Position numbers and translations under genes: made by a program | Origin: Clostridia bacterium | Lineage (GTDB): Bacteria > Bacillota_A > Clostridia > Oscillospirales > CAG-272 | Length of the DNA: 64,000 nt | Direction of reading: 5' to 3' | Assembly: GCA_017466455.1 (NCBI GenBank) | Contig: JAFTUD010000006.1 | Span: 1-64,000, forward strand | Shown here: positions 45,497-55,827 of the stretch, one piece after another | Position numbering within the stretch: position 1 is the first letter of the stretch | Layout of the letters: each line of letters opens with the position of its first letter | Notes under the pieces: generated by a model | The model's input: only the letters and a program-made list of their open reading frames with translations | Databases searched by the model: none | Told to the model about the DNA's origin: nothing

Positions 45497-46375
45497 ATGT
45501 ATATAGCAGAAAACTGGAAGGATTATGAGCTTCTTGATACCTCGGACGGTGAGCGCCTTGAAAGATGGGGAAAATACATTCTCATTCGCCCCGACCCACA
45601 GGTAATTTGGAAGGGAAAAAGAGAGCATAAGCTCTGGCGTAGCGCGCACGGAATTTACCGTCGTTCAAGCTCGGGCGGAGGCTCTTGGATAAAAAACGAT
45701 GTCCCCGAAAGATGGACAATCGGCTATAAGGACCTGACCTTTGCTCTAAAGCCAATGGGCTTTAAGCACACGGGACTTTTCCCCGAGCAGGCTGCAAACT
45801 GGGACTGGTTTAGCGAGCTTATAAAAAAGAGAAGGGCGCAGGGCAAGGATGTAAGGGTCTTAAACCTCTTTGCTTATACAGGCGGAGCAACCGCCGCGTG
45901 TGCTAAGGCAGGGGCAAGCGTTGTCCATGTTGACGCATCAAAGGGAATGGTAGCGTGCGCAAAGGAGAACTTGGCGCTTAGCGGTCTTGCAGATGCGCCT
46001 GTGCGTTATATAGTTGATGACTGCAGAAAATTCGTTGAACGAGAAATCCGTCGCGGAAATAAGTACGATGCGGTTATAATGGACCCGCCGTCATATGGCA
46101 GAGGACCGGGTGGTGAGGTTTGGAAGCTTGAGGATGCAGTTTGCGACTTTGTCGCGCTTTGTGAGCAGGTTTTGTCAGATGATCCGCTGTTCTTCCTTAT
46201 AAATTCCTATACCACGGGTCTTAGCGCTCTTACAATGGGCTATGTCCTCGATATTGAAATCGTTAAAAAGCACGGCGGAAAATCAAGCACATCTGAGCTT
46301 GCATTGCCCGTCACCCAAACAAAGAGCTTTCTTCCGTGCGGAGCAAGCGCACGCTGGGTTGCCGATGGGGAATAA
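45497..46375 (+). CDS. class I SAM-dependent methyltransferase (RlmI/RlmK-like)
   Basis: A 292-residue enzyme. The N-terminal 110 residues are a small fold with KYILIRPDPQVIWKG. The SAM-binding core is LNLFAYTGGATAACAKAGA, and VIMDPPSYGRGPGG is the catalytic loop of the RlmI/RlmK/YccW group that modifies 23S rRNA. Compared with RlmI it lacks a clear PUA domain, so the exact RNA target is open. It starts 9 nt after ruvC with GAGGAAA. Confidence 0.85.
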   Translation: MYIAENWKDYELLDTSDGERLERWGKYILIRPDPQVIWKGKREHKLWRSAHGIYRRSSSGGGSWIKNDVPERWTIGYKDLTFALKPMGFKHTGLFPEQAANWDWFSELIKKRRAQGKDVRVLNLFAYTGGATAACAKAGASVVHVDASKGMVACAKENLALSGLADAPVRYIVDDCRKFVEREIRRGNKYDAVIMDPPSYGRGPGGEVWKLEDAVCDFVALCEQVLSDDPLFFLINSYTTGLSALTMGYVLDIEIVKKHGGKSSTSELALPVTQTKSFLPCGASARWVADGE

Positions 46376-46393
46376 TCTCAATCAGGAGAAAAA

Positions 46394-47278
46394 ATGGAAC
46401 CTATAATTAAATTTGACAATGTGTCATATTCCTACACGGGCGAGGAGAGAGAAAAGGAAATTTTCGCAGTAAAAAACCTCTCCTTAGAGGTTAAAAAGGG
46501 CGAATTTCTCGCAATCCTCGGTCATAACGGCTCGGGAAAATCCACCTGCGCCAAGCTTATGAATATGATTTTAACCCCAAATGAGGGAAAAATATATGTA
46601 GACGGTAAGGATATTACCTCTGATGACCTCACTGAGGGCGATGTGCTTGATATCAGAAAAAAGGTCGGAATGGTATTCCAAAATCCCGATAACCAAATCG
46701 TCGCTACAATAGTTGAGGAGGATGTTGCCTTCGGACCCGAAAACTTAGGTGTTCCGCCGAGCGAAATCCGTAAAAGGGTTGATGAGGCTCTTGAAATCGT
46801 CAATATGAGCGAGTATGCAAGGCACGCCCCGCATAAGCTCTCGGGCGGACAAAAGCAAAGAGTTGCAATAGCGGGAATTATAGCGATGAAGCCCGAGTGC
46901 ATCATCTTTGACGAGTCAACCGCAATGCTTGACCCAATGGGCAGGCGTGATGTAATGAATACGATTTTGCGCCTCAATCGTGAGGAGGGCATTACCGTAA
47001 TTCTCATAACCCACTATATGAACGAGGCGTCACTTGCCGATAGAGTAATCGTTATGAGAAACGGAGAAATCTATCTTGAGGGCGAGCCTAAAACAGTCTT
47101 TTGCGAAACTGAAAGGCTTTGGAGCGCAGGGCTTGAGGTTCCTCAGGGAGTAGAGCTTATTTACAAGCTGAATAAGGAGCTAAATCTAAATATCCCCTTG
47201 GGAGTGTATGATTTTGACACCTGTGCAGAGCTTGTGGCAAGTGAAATGCTCCGCCTGAAAAATAGCTCAAATAAGTAA
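46394..47278 (+). CDS. ecfA1: ECF transporter ATPase A1
   Basis: A 294-residue ABC ATPase. It has Walker [11 protein letters not shown]-loop FQNPDNQIV, signature LSGGQKQR, Walker B IIFDEST and the His-loop LITHYM. The second catalytic site uses DESTAMLDP with Ser in place of the usual Pro. Energy-coupling factor A1 pairs with A2 and the T protein to drive vitamin or metal S components. It lies 19 nt after the methyltransferase and is followed by ecfA2 and ecfT. Confidence 0.95.
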   Translation: MEPIIKFDNVSYSYTGEEREKEIFAVKNLSLEVKKGEFLAILGHNGSGKSTCAKLMNMILTPNEGKIYVDGKDITSDDLTEGDVLDIRKKVGMVFQNPDNQIVATIVEEDVAFGPENLGVPPSEIRKRVDEALEIVNMSEYARHAPHKLSGGQKQRVAIAGIIAMKPECIIFDESTAMLDPMGRRDVMNTILRLNREEGITVILITHYMNEASLADRVIVMRNGEIYLEGEPKTVFCETERLWSAGLEVPQGVELIYKLNKELNLNIPLGVYDFDTCAELVASEMLRLKNSSNK

Positions 47279-47312
47279 AAACCAACCACAAATAGAGAAA
47301 TAGGAAATAGAA

Positions 47313-48182
47313 ATGTCAATAGTTGAACTAAGGAATGTAAGCTTCGTGTACGGCAAGAAAACACCGTACGAAATAAATGCTCTTGATAATGTTTCTCTCT
47401 CAATAGAGGAGAATATAATAACGGGCATAATAGGACACACAGGGTCGGGTAAATCGACTCTTGTTCAGATGTTCAACGGACTTTTAAAGCCTGATAACGG
47501 ACAGGTAATAGTTGATGGCGAGGATATATGGGAAAAGCCCAAGCAAATCGCGCGTATTCGCTTTAAGGTAGGAATGGTAATGCAATATCCCGAATATCAG
47601 CTTTTTGCCGAAACGGTTAAGGACGATATTGCTTACGGTCCGAAAAATATGGGACTAAACGATGAGGAAATCGCACACAGGGTCGCCAAAAGTGCAGGAT
47701 TTTGCGGAATTGAGGCGTCAATGCTTGAAAAATCCCCCTTTGACTTATCGGGAGGACAGAAAAGGCGAGTTGCCCTTGCGGGAGTTATGGCTATGGAGCC
47801 GTCGCTTCTCGTGCTTGATGAGCCTGCTGCAGGTCTTGACCCAAGAGGCAGGCGCGAAATTCTCGGCGGAATAAGAGAATACCAGCGCCAAAGCGGAAAG
47901 AGCGTTGTTATTGTCAGCCACAGCATGGAGGATATGGCGATGTACTGCGATAAAATCGTAGCCATGTCCCACGGCAAGCTTATCCTTGAGGGCACAGCGG
48001 GCGAGGTCTTTTCGCAAAGCGAGGCATTGCAGTCCGCAGGGCTTGATGTTCCCGATGTCACCAAAATTGTGACACGCCTGCGCCTGAACGGTGTTAAAAT
48101 AAGTTCAGATATCTACACCGTAGATGGTGCTGTTGAGGCTTTGGCTAAATACGCATCGGGAGGTGATAAGGATGTCATTTGA
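47313..48182 (+). CDS. ecfA2: ECF transporter ATPase A2
   Basis: A 289-residue ABC ATPase. It has Walker A GHTGSGKST, Q-loop MQYPEYQLF, signature LSGGQKRR, Walker B LVLDEPAAGLDP and His-loop VSHSMED. It forms the heterodimer with ecfA1. Its end overlaps the T-protein start by 11 nt, which suggests tight translational coupling. Confidence 0.95.
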   Translation: MSIVELRNVSFVYGKKTPYEINALDNVSLSIEENIITGIIGHTGSGKSTLVQMFNGLLKPDNGQVIVDGEDIWEKPKQIARIRFKVGMVMQYPEYQLFAETVKDDIAYGPKNMGLNDEEIAHRVAKSAGFCGIEASMLEKSPFDLSGGQKRRVALAGVMAMEPSLLVLDEPAAGLDPRGRREILGGIREYQRQSGKSVVIVSHSMEDMAMYCDKIVAMSHGKLILEGTAGEVFSQSEALQSAGLDVPDVTKIVTRLRLNGVKISSDIYTVDGAVEALAKYASGGDKDVI

Positions 48183-49014
48183 TGTAACGATAGGACAGTA
48201 TTACGAAACAAATTCCGTAATTCACCGTCTTGACCCGAGGACGAAGCTCTTTTTCGTCGTGATGTATATCGTGTCAATTTTCGTAGCCAAGGAGGTTTAC
48301 GCTTTCGCGTTCCTTACCGCTATCCTGATTTTGACCGTAATCATCAGTAGAGTGCCGCTTAGAATTATTTTCAGCGGATTAAAGCCGATTACCGTAATAA
48401 TCCTTTTTACCGCGGTTTTGAATATGTTTCTTACCGTAGCGCAGAGTGAGCCGATTTTCTCGGTGACGGTAATTCCGAATTTTTGGACGCTTACACTCTA
48501 TAAGGAGGGACTCTATAACGCGGGACTCTTAGCGCTTAGAATTATCCTTCTTCTTCTGGAAACGAGTATTTTCTTCTCCTATGCCACAACACCGATTGAG
48601 CTTACCGACGGACTTGAGCTTTCCCTTGCCCCGCTAAAGGCAATAAAGGTTCCCGTTCACGAGTTTGCTATGATGATGACAATTGCACTGCGATTTATCC
48701 CAACGCTTGTTGATGAAACCTCTAAAATTATGAACGCTCAAAAGGCAAGAGGCGCAGACTTCTCAAGCGGAGGTCTTATAAAGCGTGCAAAGGCTCTGAT
48801 TCCAATCATAATTCCTTTGTTCATTTCTTCGTTCAGAAGGGCAGAGGAGCTTGCAACCGCAATGGAGTGCAGATGCTACCACGGCGGAAACGGCAGAACG
48901 AGAATGAAACAGCTGAAAATGAAGGCAAGAGATTATGTTGGACTTTTCCTCGCTTGCGCATTTTTGGCAGGAGTCATACTTTTGAATATTTACACAAATG
49001 TTTATTCAATTTGA
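48172..49014 (+). CDS. ecfT: ECF transporter transmembrane protein T
   Basis: 280 residues from the ATG at 48172, preceded by GGGAGGTGATAAGG; a longer frame starting at 48124 lies inside ecfA2 and is rejected. It has five or more membrane helices and the two coupling motifs of EcfT in the cytoplasmic loop: the Ala-Arg-Gly of QKARGADF and the C-terminal METRC-like AMECRCYHGG. It couples the ATPases to S components such as the one predicted at 25828-26349. Confidence 0.94.
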   Translation: MSFDVTIGQYYETNSVIHRLDPRTKLFFVVMYIVSIFVAKEVYAFAFLTAILILTVIISRVPLRIIFSGLKPITVIILFTAVLNMFLTVAQSEPIFSVTVIPNFWTLTLYKEGLYNAGLLALRIILLLLETSIFFSYATTPIELTDGLELSLAPLKAIKVPVHEFAMMMTIALRFIPTLVDETSKIMNAQKARGADFSSGGLIKRAKALIPIIIPLFISSFRRAEELATAMECRCYHGGNGRTRMKQLKMKARDYVGLFLACAFLAGVILLNIYTNVYSI

Positions 49015-49029
49015 TTTCGGGGGCAAAAA

Positions 49030-49788
49030 ATGAAAATTCTTACAACCCTTTCGTATGTTGGCTCAGCCTATCATGGATATCAGCTACAGGGCGATAAGCC
49101 AACCGTTGCGCTCATGCTCAACAGAGCGTGCAAAAGAGCATTCGGCTTTGAATGTAATGTAACGGGCTGTAGCCGTACAGACAGTGGCGTTCACGCACTC
49201 GGCTTTTGTGCGACGGTTGAGCCAAAAAGCAAGGAAAATCAAATCACCGTGCCGATTGATAAAATTTCAGTAGCGCTGAATAGCGCACTGCCAAGCGATA
49301 TATGCGTTATCTCGGCAAAAATCGTTGATGATGAATTTCATGCGCGCTATAATGTGCTTAAAAAGGAATATGTCTACAAAATCCGTACAGCCACCACTCG
49401 TGACCCGTTTTTGGCGGGCAGAGTCTTGGAATACGGCAGAGAAATCACTCCCGAGGCTTTTGAAAAAATGCAAAAGGGAGCAGCTCATTTTGTAGGCACG
49501 CATAAATTTGATGCCTTTATGTCGACAGGCTCTAAAATTGAGGACACCACCCGTACTGTATATAAAAGCTACCTGACACGCAAGGGTAATATAGTTGAAT
49601 TTCATGTAGTGGCAGACGGCTTTCTCTATAATATGGTAAGAATTATGGTGGGAACGCTTTTGGACATCGAAAAGGGCAAGATTAACGAAAGCACCGTGCC
49701 GTGGATCATAAATTTGAGGGAGCGCAAAAACGCGGGTGCTACCGCAAGACCCGACGGTCTGTACTTGAAAAAAATATATTATAAATAA
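49030..49788 (+). CDS. truA: tRNA pseudouridine synthase A
   Basis: A 252-residue enzyme that turns uridine into pseudouridine at positions 38-40 of tRNA. The catalytic Asp51 lies in GCSRTDSGVHALGF. The other conserved segments are ISVALNSALPSDI and FLYNMVRIMVGTLLDI. It is last in the ecf operon, 15 nt after ecfT, an order common in Firmicutes (ecfA1-ecfA2-ecfT-truA). Confidence 0.97.
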   Translation: MKILTTLSYVGSAYHGYQLQGDKPTVALMLNRACKRAFGFECNVTGCSRTDSGVHALGFCATVEPKSKENQITVPIDKISVALNSALPSDICVISAKIVDDEFHARYNVLKKEYVYKIRTATTRDPFLAGRVLEYGREITPEAFEKMQKGAAHFVGTHKFDAFMSTGSKIEDTTRTVYKSYLTRKGNIVEFHVVADGFLYNMVRIMVGTLLDIEKGKINESTVPWIINLRERKNAGATARPDGLYLKKIYYK

Positions 49789-49815
49789 AATCAATGGTAA
49801 TTTTTGAACTCACTA

Positions 49816-49844
49816 TTGACAAATGCCGAAAAAGGTAGTATAAT
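49816..49844 (+). promoter_or_regulatory. promoter of the first CvpA-like gene
   Basis: TTGACA (49816-49821), 17 nt, TATAAT (49839-49844). The mRNA should begin at or just before the hairpin ACAAG-GAAA-CTTGT, with GGCTC-TAT-GAGCC further on. Confidence 0.85.
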
Positions 49845-49919
49845 ATATGCACAAGGAAACTTGTCTTATAGAAAACGCATATGGCTCTATGAGCCGAAAG
49901 GTTAAACAAACAGGTAAAA

Positions 49920-50651
49920 ATGGTCAGCTTAATAATTGATATAGTCATCGCACTTATTTGTTTGGTTATCATCATAAGAAACGCAGCAAGGGGATTTATT
50001 CGTTCATTCATGGCGTTTGCAAGGACAATTCTTGCAATTCTCTTGGCGTATTTGTTCAATTCGCCTCTTGCAGGCTTGCTTGACAAAAATGTATTTTCAA
50101 GCATGTCGCAGGGCTGGATTTATAACGCATTCGTTTCTACGGACAACGGGCAGGGAGGCTATAACCTCTACACCCTGTTTGACGGAATTCCCGAGTGGTT
50201 TACAAATGCACTTATGCGCTCCGGAGTTGATGAGCAAACAATTCAAAAGTATTTTTATAGCGGAGAGAGCGCTCCTATTGAAATAGTAGACGAGCTTTCG
50301 GTCAGCCTCGGCGGACTTCTTTCCTCACTCATTTCAACGGTTCTTGCGGTAATTATCATATTTGTAGTCGTTGAAATTGTATTACTTATCCTTGGATTAC
50401 TCCTTAATAAGGTGGGACAAATTCCGATCTTCAGGTTCCTTAACATCTTGCTTGGCGCAGCCATCGGAGTTGTATTCTCGGCAGTCGTTGTGCTTCTTCT
50501 TGCAACCGTTGTAATTTGGGTTATCCAATTCGGTGCAGGCTATAATGCGAATGTGTTTACCGAGTCGCTTATTACGGATTCGATCTTCCTCGATTTCTTC
50601 TACCGAAACAACATGTGGCAGATAATCGCGGGATTTGTAATAGGAGAATAA
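49920..50651 (+). CDS. CvpA-family membrane protein, copy 1
   Basis: A 243-residue protein with an N-terminal helix (4-22), the CvpA pattern RNAARGFIRSFMAFARTILA, and paired helices at 24-42, 130-165 and 172-205. CvpA proteins are linked to envelope homeostasis or secretion, and no mechanism is agreed. The family core is split by an inserted outside loop of about 75 residues (residues 58-130). A terminator follows and a second paralogue has its own promoter. The start lies after CAGGTAAAA, a weak ribosome binding site. Confidence 0.8.
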   Translation: MVSLIIDIVIALICLVIIIRNAARGFIRSFMAFARTILAILLAYLFNSPLAGLLDKNVFSSMSQGWIYNAFVSTDNGQGGYNLYTLFDGIPEWFTNALMRSGVDEQTIQKYFYSGESAPIEIVDELSVSLGGLLSSLISTVLAVIIIFVVVEIVLLILGLLLNKVGQIPIFRFLNILLGAAIGVVFSAVVVLLLATVVIWVIQFGAGYNANVFTESLITDSIFLDFFYRNNMWQIIAGFVIGE

Positions 50652-50659
50652 TAAAAATC

Positions 50660-50697
50660 AAAGATTTTCGCCCTTAAAAGCGGAAATCTTTTGTTTT
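50660..50697 (+). terminator. terminator between the CvpA genes
   Basis: AAAGATTTTCGC and GCGGAAATCTTT form a stem with one mismatch, followed by TTGTTTT. Confidence 0.75.
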
Positions 50698-50723
50698 ATA
50701 ATAACTTTATTTTGCACATACTA

Positions 50724-50752
50724 TTGACAATCATTAAAAAGAAATATATAAT
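50724..50752 (+). promoter_or_regulatory. promoter of the second CvpA-like gene and clp gene
   Basis: TTGACA (50724-50729), 17 nt, TATAAT (50747-50752). Confidence 0.85.
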
Positions 50753-50788
50753 TATTATGTATGGAATATAATTTTAAAGGAGAAACAA

Positions 50789-51505
50789 ATGGGAATTGTA
50801 ATTGACATCATCCTACTTATAATGGCAGTAATTTTCGTTATCAGACATGCCCGTCTTGGCTTTGTAAAGTCCGTGCTTAATTCCTTGAAGGCACTTTTTG
50901 CAATAGCTATCGCATATCTTCTCAGGGTCCCGCTTGCGAGAATGCTTGATGGCATGTTTATGAATAAATCGATAACTCAATGGGTATATAATTCGCTTGT
51001 AAGCTCGGCAAACGGCGGTGATCCAACCTTTGATTTGGCCAGCCTCTATGATACCTGCCCAATGGCGTATAACAGCCTTCTCGCGAAGTTCGGCTTGAAT
51101 ACCGAGGGGCTTGACTCTCAGTTTTCGGGTATTGAGGAGCTTAGTGACGAGGCGATTGTCGCAATGTCAGAGAATATCGGCTCATCTCTTTCGTATCTTT
51201 GCTCGCTTGCGCTTGCGTTACTCATCGTGTTCGTAATAGCGATAATAGCATTAACTATTGTAATCCACATTCTTGATCTTATAACACATCTGCCCGTGCT
51301 GAACTTCCTTAACAGAGTGCTTGGCGCAGTTATCGGACTCGTATGGGCATCGCTTTTGGCGTGGGTGGTCGGCACAGTTTTGACAGTTGTATCAACCTTC
51401 CTGCCCGATGTTGTAGGACAAAATGTGATAACAGACTCTGTCATTCTCGGACTTCTTGCAAAGATCGAGGCGCTTGAGATAATTCCGGGTCTGTTCTCAA
51501 AATAA
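50789..51505 (+). CDS. CvpA-family membrane protein, copy 2
   Basis: A 238-residue paralogue of the previous gene with the same layout: first helix, RHARLGFVKSVLNSLKALFA, an extended outside loop, and two later helix pairs ending LGAVIGLVWASLLAWVVGTV. The C-terminal ends also agree (ITDSVILGLLAKIEAL against ITDSIFLDFFYRNNM). They arose by tandem duplication but have clearly diverged. GGAGAAAC precedes the ATG. The Clp-type ATPase starts 23 nt later and should be co-transcribed. Confidence 0.8.
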   Translation: MGIVIDIILLIMAVIFVIRHARLGFVKSVLNSLKALFAIAIAYLLRVPLARMLDGMFMNKSITQWVYNSLVSSANGGDPTFDLASLYDTCPMAYNSLLAKFGLNTEGLDSQFSGIEELSDEAIVAMSENIGSSLSYLCSLALALLIVFVIAIIALTIVIHILDLITHLPVLNFLNRVLGAVIGLVWASLLAWVVGTVLTVVSTFLPDVVGQNVITDSVILGLLAKIEALEIIPGLFSK

Positions 51506-51528
51506 TCAAAAAGTAAAGGTGTTTTCAT

Positions 51529-53859
51529 ATGGCAAAAATAACAATGTGCTCAAGATGTAAAAAAAGACCTGCAACGGTCTTTATCTCGCGCACGGAAAAT
51601 AATGAAACAAAGCAAGAGGGCTTTTGCCTTGTGTGCGCACGGGAGCTGAAAATAGGTCAGATTGACGAAATCCTTCGCCAAACAGGACTTAGCGATAGCG
51701 ACCTTGCGGATATGGAAAGCTTTCTTGAGCAAAGCGGGCTTCCGCAAATGCTCGGCGTTGATGACGATGACGATGATAATAACGATTTTCCAACAATTGA
51801 CTTCAATAAAATGATGCGCGCAGTCGGCTCGTTTATGAATAACCCGCAAGGCGACAATTCTAAAAACGAGGCAGGCGATGCTCAGGGCAAGGATAAAAAG
51901 AAAAGCCAGAAGCAAAAGGCTGACGACAGAAAGCATCTGAATACCTTCTGCCAAAATCTTACTGCATCGGCAAAAAACGGAAAAATTGACAGAATTATCG
52001 GCAGAGAGCGTGAACTTGAAAGAGTAATCCAAATCCTCTCACGCAGGCAAAAGAACAACCCCTGCCTTATCGGTGAGCCGGGAGTTGGTAAAACCGCTAT
52101 TGCCGAGGCACTCGCGCAAAGAATTGCCGATGGAAATGTTCCGTATAAGCTCAAAAACTGCGAGGTATTTCTCGTTGACCTTACCGCCCTTGTTGCAGGC
52201 ACTCAGTTCAGAGGACAGTTTGAGGGCAGAATGCAGGGACTTATCAACGAGGTTAAAAAGGCAGGAAACATAATCCTCGTTATTGACGAGGTTCATAAAA
52301 TCGTCGGCGCAGGCGATTCAGAGGGAAGCATGAATGCCGCTAATATTCTGAAGCCCGCCCTTTCAAGAGGCGAAATTCAGGTAATCGGCGCAACAACCCT
52401 TAAGGAATACCGTAAGTTCATTGAAAAGGACGCTGCGCTTGAAAGGCGCTTCCAGCCCGTAATGGTTGAGGAGCCGTCTATTGATGACTGCGTTGAAATG
52501 CTAAAGGGAATAAAGGGATACTACGAAGCCTATCACGGCGTAAAAATCCCCGATGATATAGTCAGAACCGTAGTCGTTATGAGTGAGCGTTATATTAACG
52601 ATAGATTTTTGCCCGATAAGGCAATTGACATTATTGATGAGGCTTGCTCTCGCATAGCCTTGAACTCTCCGCACATCAACGAAAGATACGCTCTTATGGA
52701 GAAGCTTGCCGATGTTGACAGAAGGACTGATGAGCTAAATACATCAATGTCCGAGGAGGGCAAGGTCCCGACGGAGTCGCAATATAAGGCTCTTGCCGAG
52801 CTGAAGAGCGAAAGGTCACAGCTCATTCTGAAAAAAGAGGAGCTTGATAAGCTCTGTAACGATACGCAAATGACCGCACACGATATTGCTGATGTAATTG
52901 AAATTTGGACAGGAATTCCTGCAACCAATATTTCAGTTGATGAGTTTTCAACCCTTGCATCGCTTGAGGAGAATATCAAAAAGCGTCTTGTGGGTCAGGA
53001 TGAGGCTGTTTCCGCAGTTGCCCGTGCAATCAGGCGAGGCAGAGCAGGCGTGTCAACTAAGCGTAGACCCGTGTCCTTCATTTTCGCAGGACCGACAGGC
53101 GTTGGTAAGACCGAGCTTGTAAAGACCCTTGCAAGCCAGCTCTTTAATACCCCCGATGCTCTTGTAAGGCTTGATATGTCTGAGTTTATGGAAAAGCACT
53201 CCGTGTCCAAAATCATAGGAGCGCCCCCAGGCTATATCGGATACGATGAGGCAGGACAGCTCACCGAAAAGATAAGGCGCAAGCCATATTCCGTAATCCT
53301 CTTTGACGAGATTGAGAAGGCGCACCCCGATGTGTTGAACGCCCTTCTTCAAATTCTTGATGAGGGAAGGATTTCCGACTCTCAGGGCAGAGTTGTAAAC
53401 TTTGAGAATACAGTAATAATTATGACAACCAACGCGGGCGCAACCCTTACATCGTCAACCGTAGGCTTCGGCGGAAAACAGCTTAACCAAAGCTCCGATA
53501 GGACTGAAAAGGCGCTTTCCGATATAATGCGTCCCGAATTTATCAACAGAATAGACGAAATAATAACATTCCGTTCACTTGAAATGGAGGACTTTAAGGA
53601 AATTGCAAAAATTATGCTCAATGACCTTAAGGTGGCTCTTGCCGAGAGGGAAATCTCATTCTCATACACTGATGAGGTTTGCGATTTCGTAGCGGAAAAA
53701 TCATATAGCCGTAAATTCGGCGCAAGAAATATGCGCAGATTTATCCAAACTGAGATTGAGGATAGACTTGCAAGCGCAATAATTCTTGAAAATAAGGCTC
53801 AAATCGAGGCATGCGCGTTCACCGTTGAAAATGGTGAGCTGAAGCTCTCATACCTTTGA
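51529..53859 (+). CDS. ClpE-like Clp/Hsp100 ATPase with N-terminal zinc finger
   Basis: A 776-residue unfoldase. Residues 7-36 form a zinc finger (Cys7, Cys10, Cys33, Cys36) as in ClpE, followed by an acidic linker with a run of Asp. AAA domain 1 has GEPGVGKTAIAEA and VIDEVHK. A short M domain with charged coiled coil follows (about 390-450), and AAA domain 2 has GPTGVGKTELVK and LFDEIEKAHPDV. It probably feeds proteins to ClpP. The C-terminal ClpP-docking loop (GFGG) is seen as VGFGGKQLN. It lies behind the second CvpA gene with weak spacing (AAAGGTG). Confidence 0.9.
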   Translation: MAKITMCSRCKKRPATVFISRTENNETKQEGFCLVCARELKIGQIDEILRQTGLSDSDLADMESFLEQSGLPQMLGVDDDDDDNNDFPTIDFNKMMRAVGSFMNNPQGDNSKNEAGDAQGKDKKKSQKQKADDRKHLNTFCQNLTASAKNGKIDRIIGRERELERVIQILSRRQKNNPCLIGEPGVGKTAIAEALAQRIADGNVPYKLKNCEVFLVDLTALVAGTQFRGQFEGRMQGLINEVKKAGNIILVIDEVHKIVGAGDSEGSMNAANILKPALSRGEIQVIGATTLKEYRKFIEKDAALERRFQPVMVEEPSIDDCVEMLKGIKGYYEAYHGVKIPDDIVRTVVVMSERYINDRFLPDKAIDIIDEACSRIALNSPHINERYALMEKLADVDRRTDELNTSMSEEGKVPTESQYKALAELKSERSQLILKKEELDKLCNDTQMTAHDIADVIEIWTGIPATNISVDEFSTLASLEENIKKRLVGQDEAVSAVARAIRRGRAGVSTKRRPVSFIFAGPTGVGKTELVKTLASQLFNTPDALVRLDMSEFMEKHSVSKIIGAPPGYIGYDEAGQLTEKIRRKPYSVILFDEIEKAHPDVLNALLQILDEGRISDSQGRVVNFENTVIIMTTNAGATLTSSTVGFGGKQLNQSSDRTEKALSDIMRPEFINRIDEIITFRSLEMEDFKEIAKIMLNDLKVALAEREISFSYTDEVCDFVAEKSYSRKFGARNMRRFIQTEIEDRLASAIILENKAQIEACAFTVENGELKLSYL

Positions 53860-53923
53860 TAGCCGTCGTAAATTACCGCGACCGTACCCCGAAAAAAGGA
53901 AAAAAGGAAATAAAGGAGTAACT

Positions 53924-55810
53924 ATGAAAAAGGTAATATCATTTGTCCTCTGCGTTCTTATGCTCATATCCTGTATGTCAATCCTTTGCGTAGCCGAGGA
54001 GTCATCGAATGAGCTTACGAATATCGCAACAAACGGACTTGCGTATTGCTCAAGCATGAAGCATAGCGGATGGACACCGCCAAATACAATCAACGATGGT
54101 AAAGCCAACGACTGGCCGGGCTGGGAGCCGAAATATCCAACCATTGAGCCGGGAGAGAACACCTCTCTTGGCTTTAGCGGTGAATATTGCGGAATTAAGT
54201 TCCTGAATAAGGAATACTACGAAATTCACTCCATCAATATAACAGCGGGAATGCACGCTCTTTATAGGCAAAATACCGTCTATGAGATCAAGGCTCTTAT
54301 TGAGGGTGAGTGGATTACAATAAAAACCTTCAAGGACGACCAAATGAAGCCCGACTCATACGAGAATTATGAGGATGCAATGGCAAACGATAAATCAAAT
54401 TATCATATCCGTTCATCAATCACGCTTACGCTTGACGCGCCCGTAACTACAAACAATATAAGAATTTATGTCAGCGAGTTTGGAAAAAACTATCCGGGCG
54501 GAGATGTTCTCATATTCCCGTACATATATGAGGTTGAGCTTATCGGTAAGCTCGGTCAAACCCCCGATATAATTCTTCCCGAGGGTGCTGAATTTACCCA
54601 AAACGCAGCTCTTAACGCTCTGCCGAGCGCAAGTAGCTCAGCAAGGCTTTTTTACCCCCTTCGTGCAATAGATAAGGATGAAAAGACAGGCTGGCGACCG
54701 GGCGAAACCACCGCAGGTCAAACCCTGACCCTTGAATTTGACAAGGAATATTCAATAGATAAGCTGACTGCCGATTTCGGCGGAGCAAGCGCTGTTAAGA
54801 CAATGGATTATAAATTCAAAATTGAGGCGCTCGTTGGCGGTGTATGGCAAAAGGTTGCCGAGGGCACTATGTACGACGATGAAAATAAAACCTTCCTTAA
54901 TGAATTTACCCTTGCCGAGGCAGTAAAGACAAAATCTATCCGCTTCGTTTACGAGGACGCAATTACCCGTCCCCCAACGCTTTATGAGCTTGGCGCAAAT
55001 ATCGTAGCGGGAGACAGGTCACTTTTTAACCCGACAAGATTTACCGACCATCAGAGAAGCTCAAGCGCGAAGGGTAACCTTGCAATCCTTGGCACAGCCT
55101 ATGCAAACGCAAATCTTGCGCCGTACTCCGACCCGTCATTCATAAACGACGGAAAGGCATTCGCCACAAGCGATGTTTGGTATGGCGGTACGCTTCAGAT
55201 CCCCGTTCACTGCGGAATCAAGCTTGATAGAGCATATACGGTAAATAAAATAGCCGTTTATATTGCCGAGCCAAAGGTAATCGGCGACGATGTTACAAGA
55301 TTTAACATTATTGCCAAGGTTGACGGTCAGGATAAGATTATCGCAAGTGGCAGAGCCTATGACCCAACTAAAATGGTTGAGTCAAGCCATACAAGGTATA
55401 CCACCGTGTACGACTTCCCCGAGGGAGTTGTAACCGATGATATAAGAATTGAATTTACAAGAGGCGATATGACTATCCCTAATGTAATGGAGCTTGAAAT
55501 TTACTCAAATACCGAAAAAACATCAATGTTTGACGGATATCCGATAGCTGAGGGCGATGCACCGCCTGTTTATACAGATGTTGTACCAACTCCGCCAAGC
55601 ACCGAGCCGCAGGGCCCGCAAGACCCGACAGGCGGTGATGAGGATGATTTCAACTGGGCAGGACTTATTGTCGGAATTGCACTTTGCTTCGTAGTAGCAG
55701 TGGCAACACCCGTTACGGTAATCCTTATGAAAAAATCAAAAAGCACCGTCGGTGGCGAGGGCACAGACACTGATGCCGATGGCAAAAATAACGAAACTGA
55801 AAATAATTAA
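53924..55810 (+). CDS. discoidin (F5/8 type C)-domain surface protein with C-terminal anchor
   Basis: A 628-residue exported protein. It has a signal peptide (1-24), then three F5/8 type C-like blocks of about 150 residues (around 35-190, 205-345 and 360-515), recognised by repeats such as [27 protein letters not shown] and [16 protein letters not shown] Pro/Thr-rich linker, one membrane helix ([20 protein letters not shown]) and a short charged tail follow. The domains commonly bind sugars. It is anchored by the tail and carries no LPXTG. AAAGGAG precedes the ATG; proS starts 17 nt after its stop, so the two may be co-transcribed. Confidence 0.85.
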   Translation: MKKVISFVLCVLMLISCMSILCVAEESSNELTNIATNGLAYCSSMKHSGWTPPNTINDGKANDWPGWEPKYPTIEPGENTSLGFSGEYCGIKFLNKEYYEIHSINITAGMHALYRQNTVYEIKALIEGEWITIKTFKDDQMKPDSYENYEDAMANDKSNYHIRSSITLTLDAPVTTNNIRIYVSEFGKNYPGGDVLIFPYIYEVELIGKLGQTPDIILPEGAEFTQNAALNALPSASSSARLFYPLRAIDKDEKTGWRPGETTAGQTLTLEFDKEYSIDKLTADFGGASAVKTMDYKFKIEALVGGVWQKVAEGTMYDDENKTFLNEFTLAEAVKTKSIRFVYEDAITRPPTLYELGANIVAGDRSLFNPTRFTDHQRSSSAKGNLAILGTAYANANLAPYSDPSFINDGKAFATSDVWYGGTLQIPVHCGIKLDRAYTVNKIAVYIAEPKVIGDDVTRFNIIAKVDGQDKIIASGRAYDPTKMVESSHTRYTTVYDFPEGVVTDDIRIEFTRGDMTIPNVMELEIYSNTEKTSMFDGYPIAEGDAPPVYTDVVPTPPSTEPQGPQDPTGGDEDDFNWAGLIVGIALCFVVAVATPVTVILMKKSKSTVGGEGTDTDADGKNNETENN

Positions 55811-55827
55811 GCAAAAGGAAAATAAAA

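Noticed and set aside
49845..49919. Riboswitch in the CvpA leader
   Set aside because: Two hairpins and an A-rich tail do not match any riboswitch family I know, and there is no clear expression platform.
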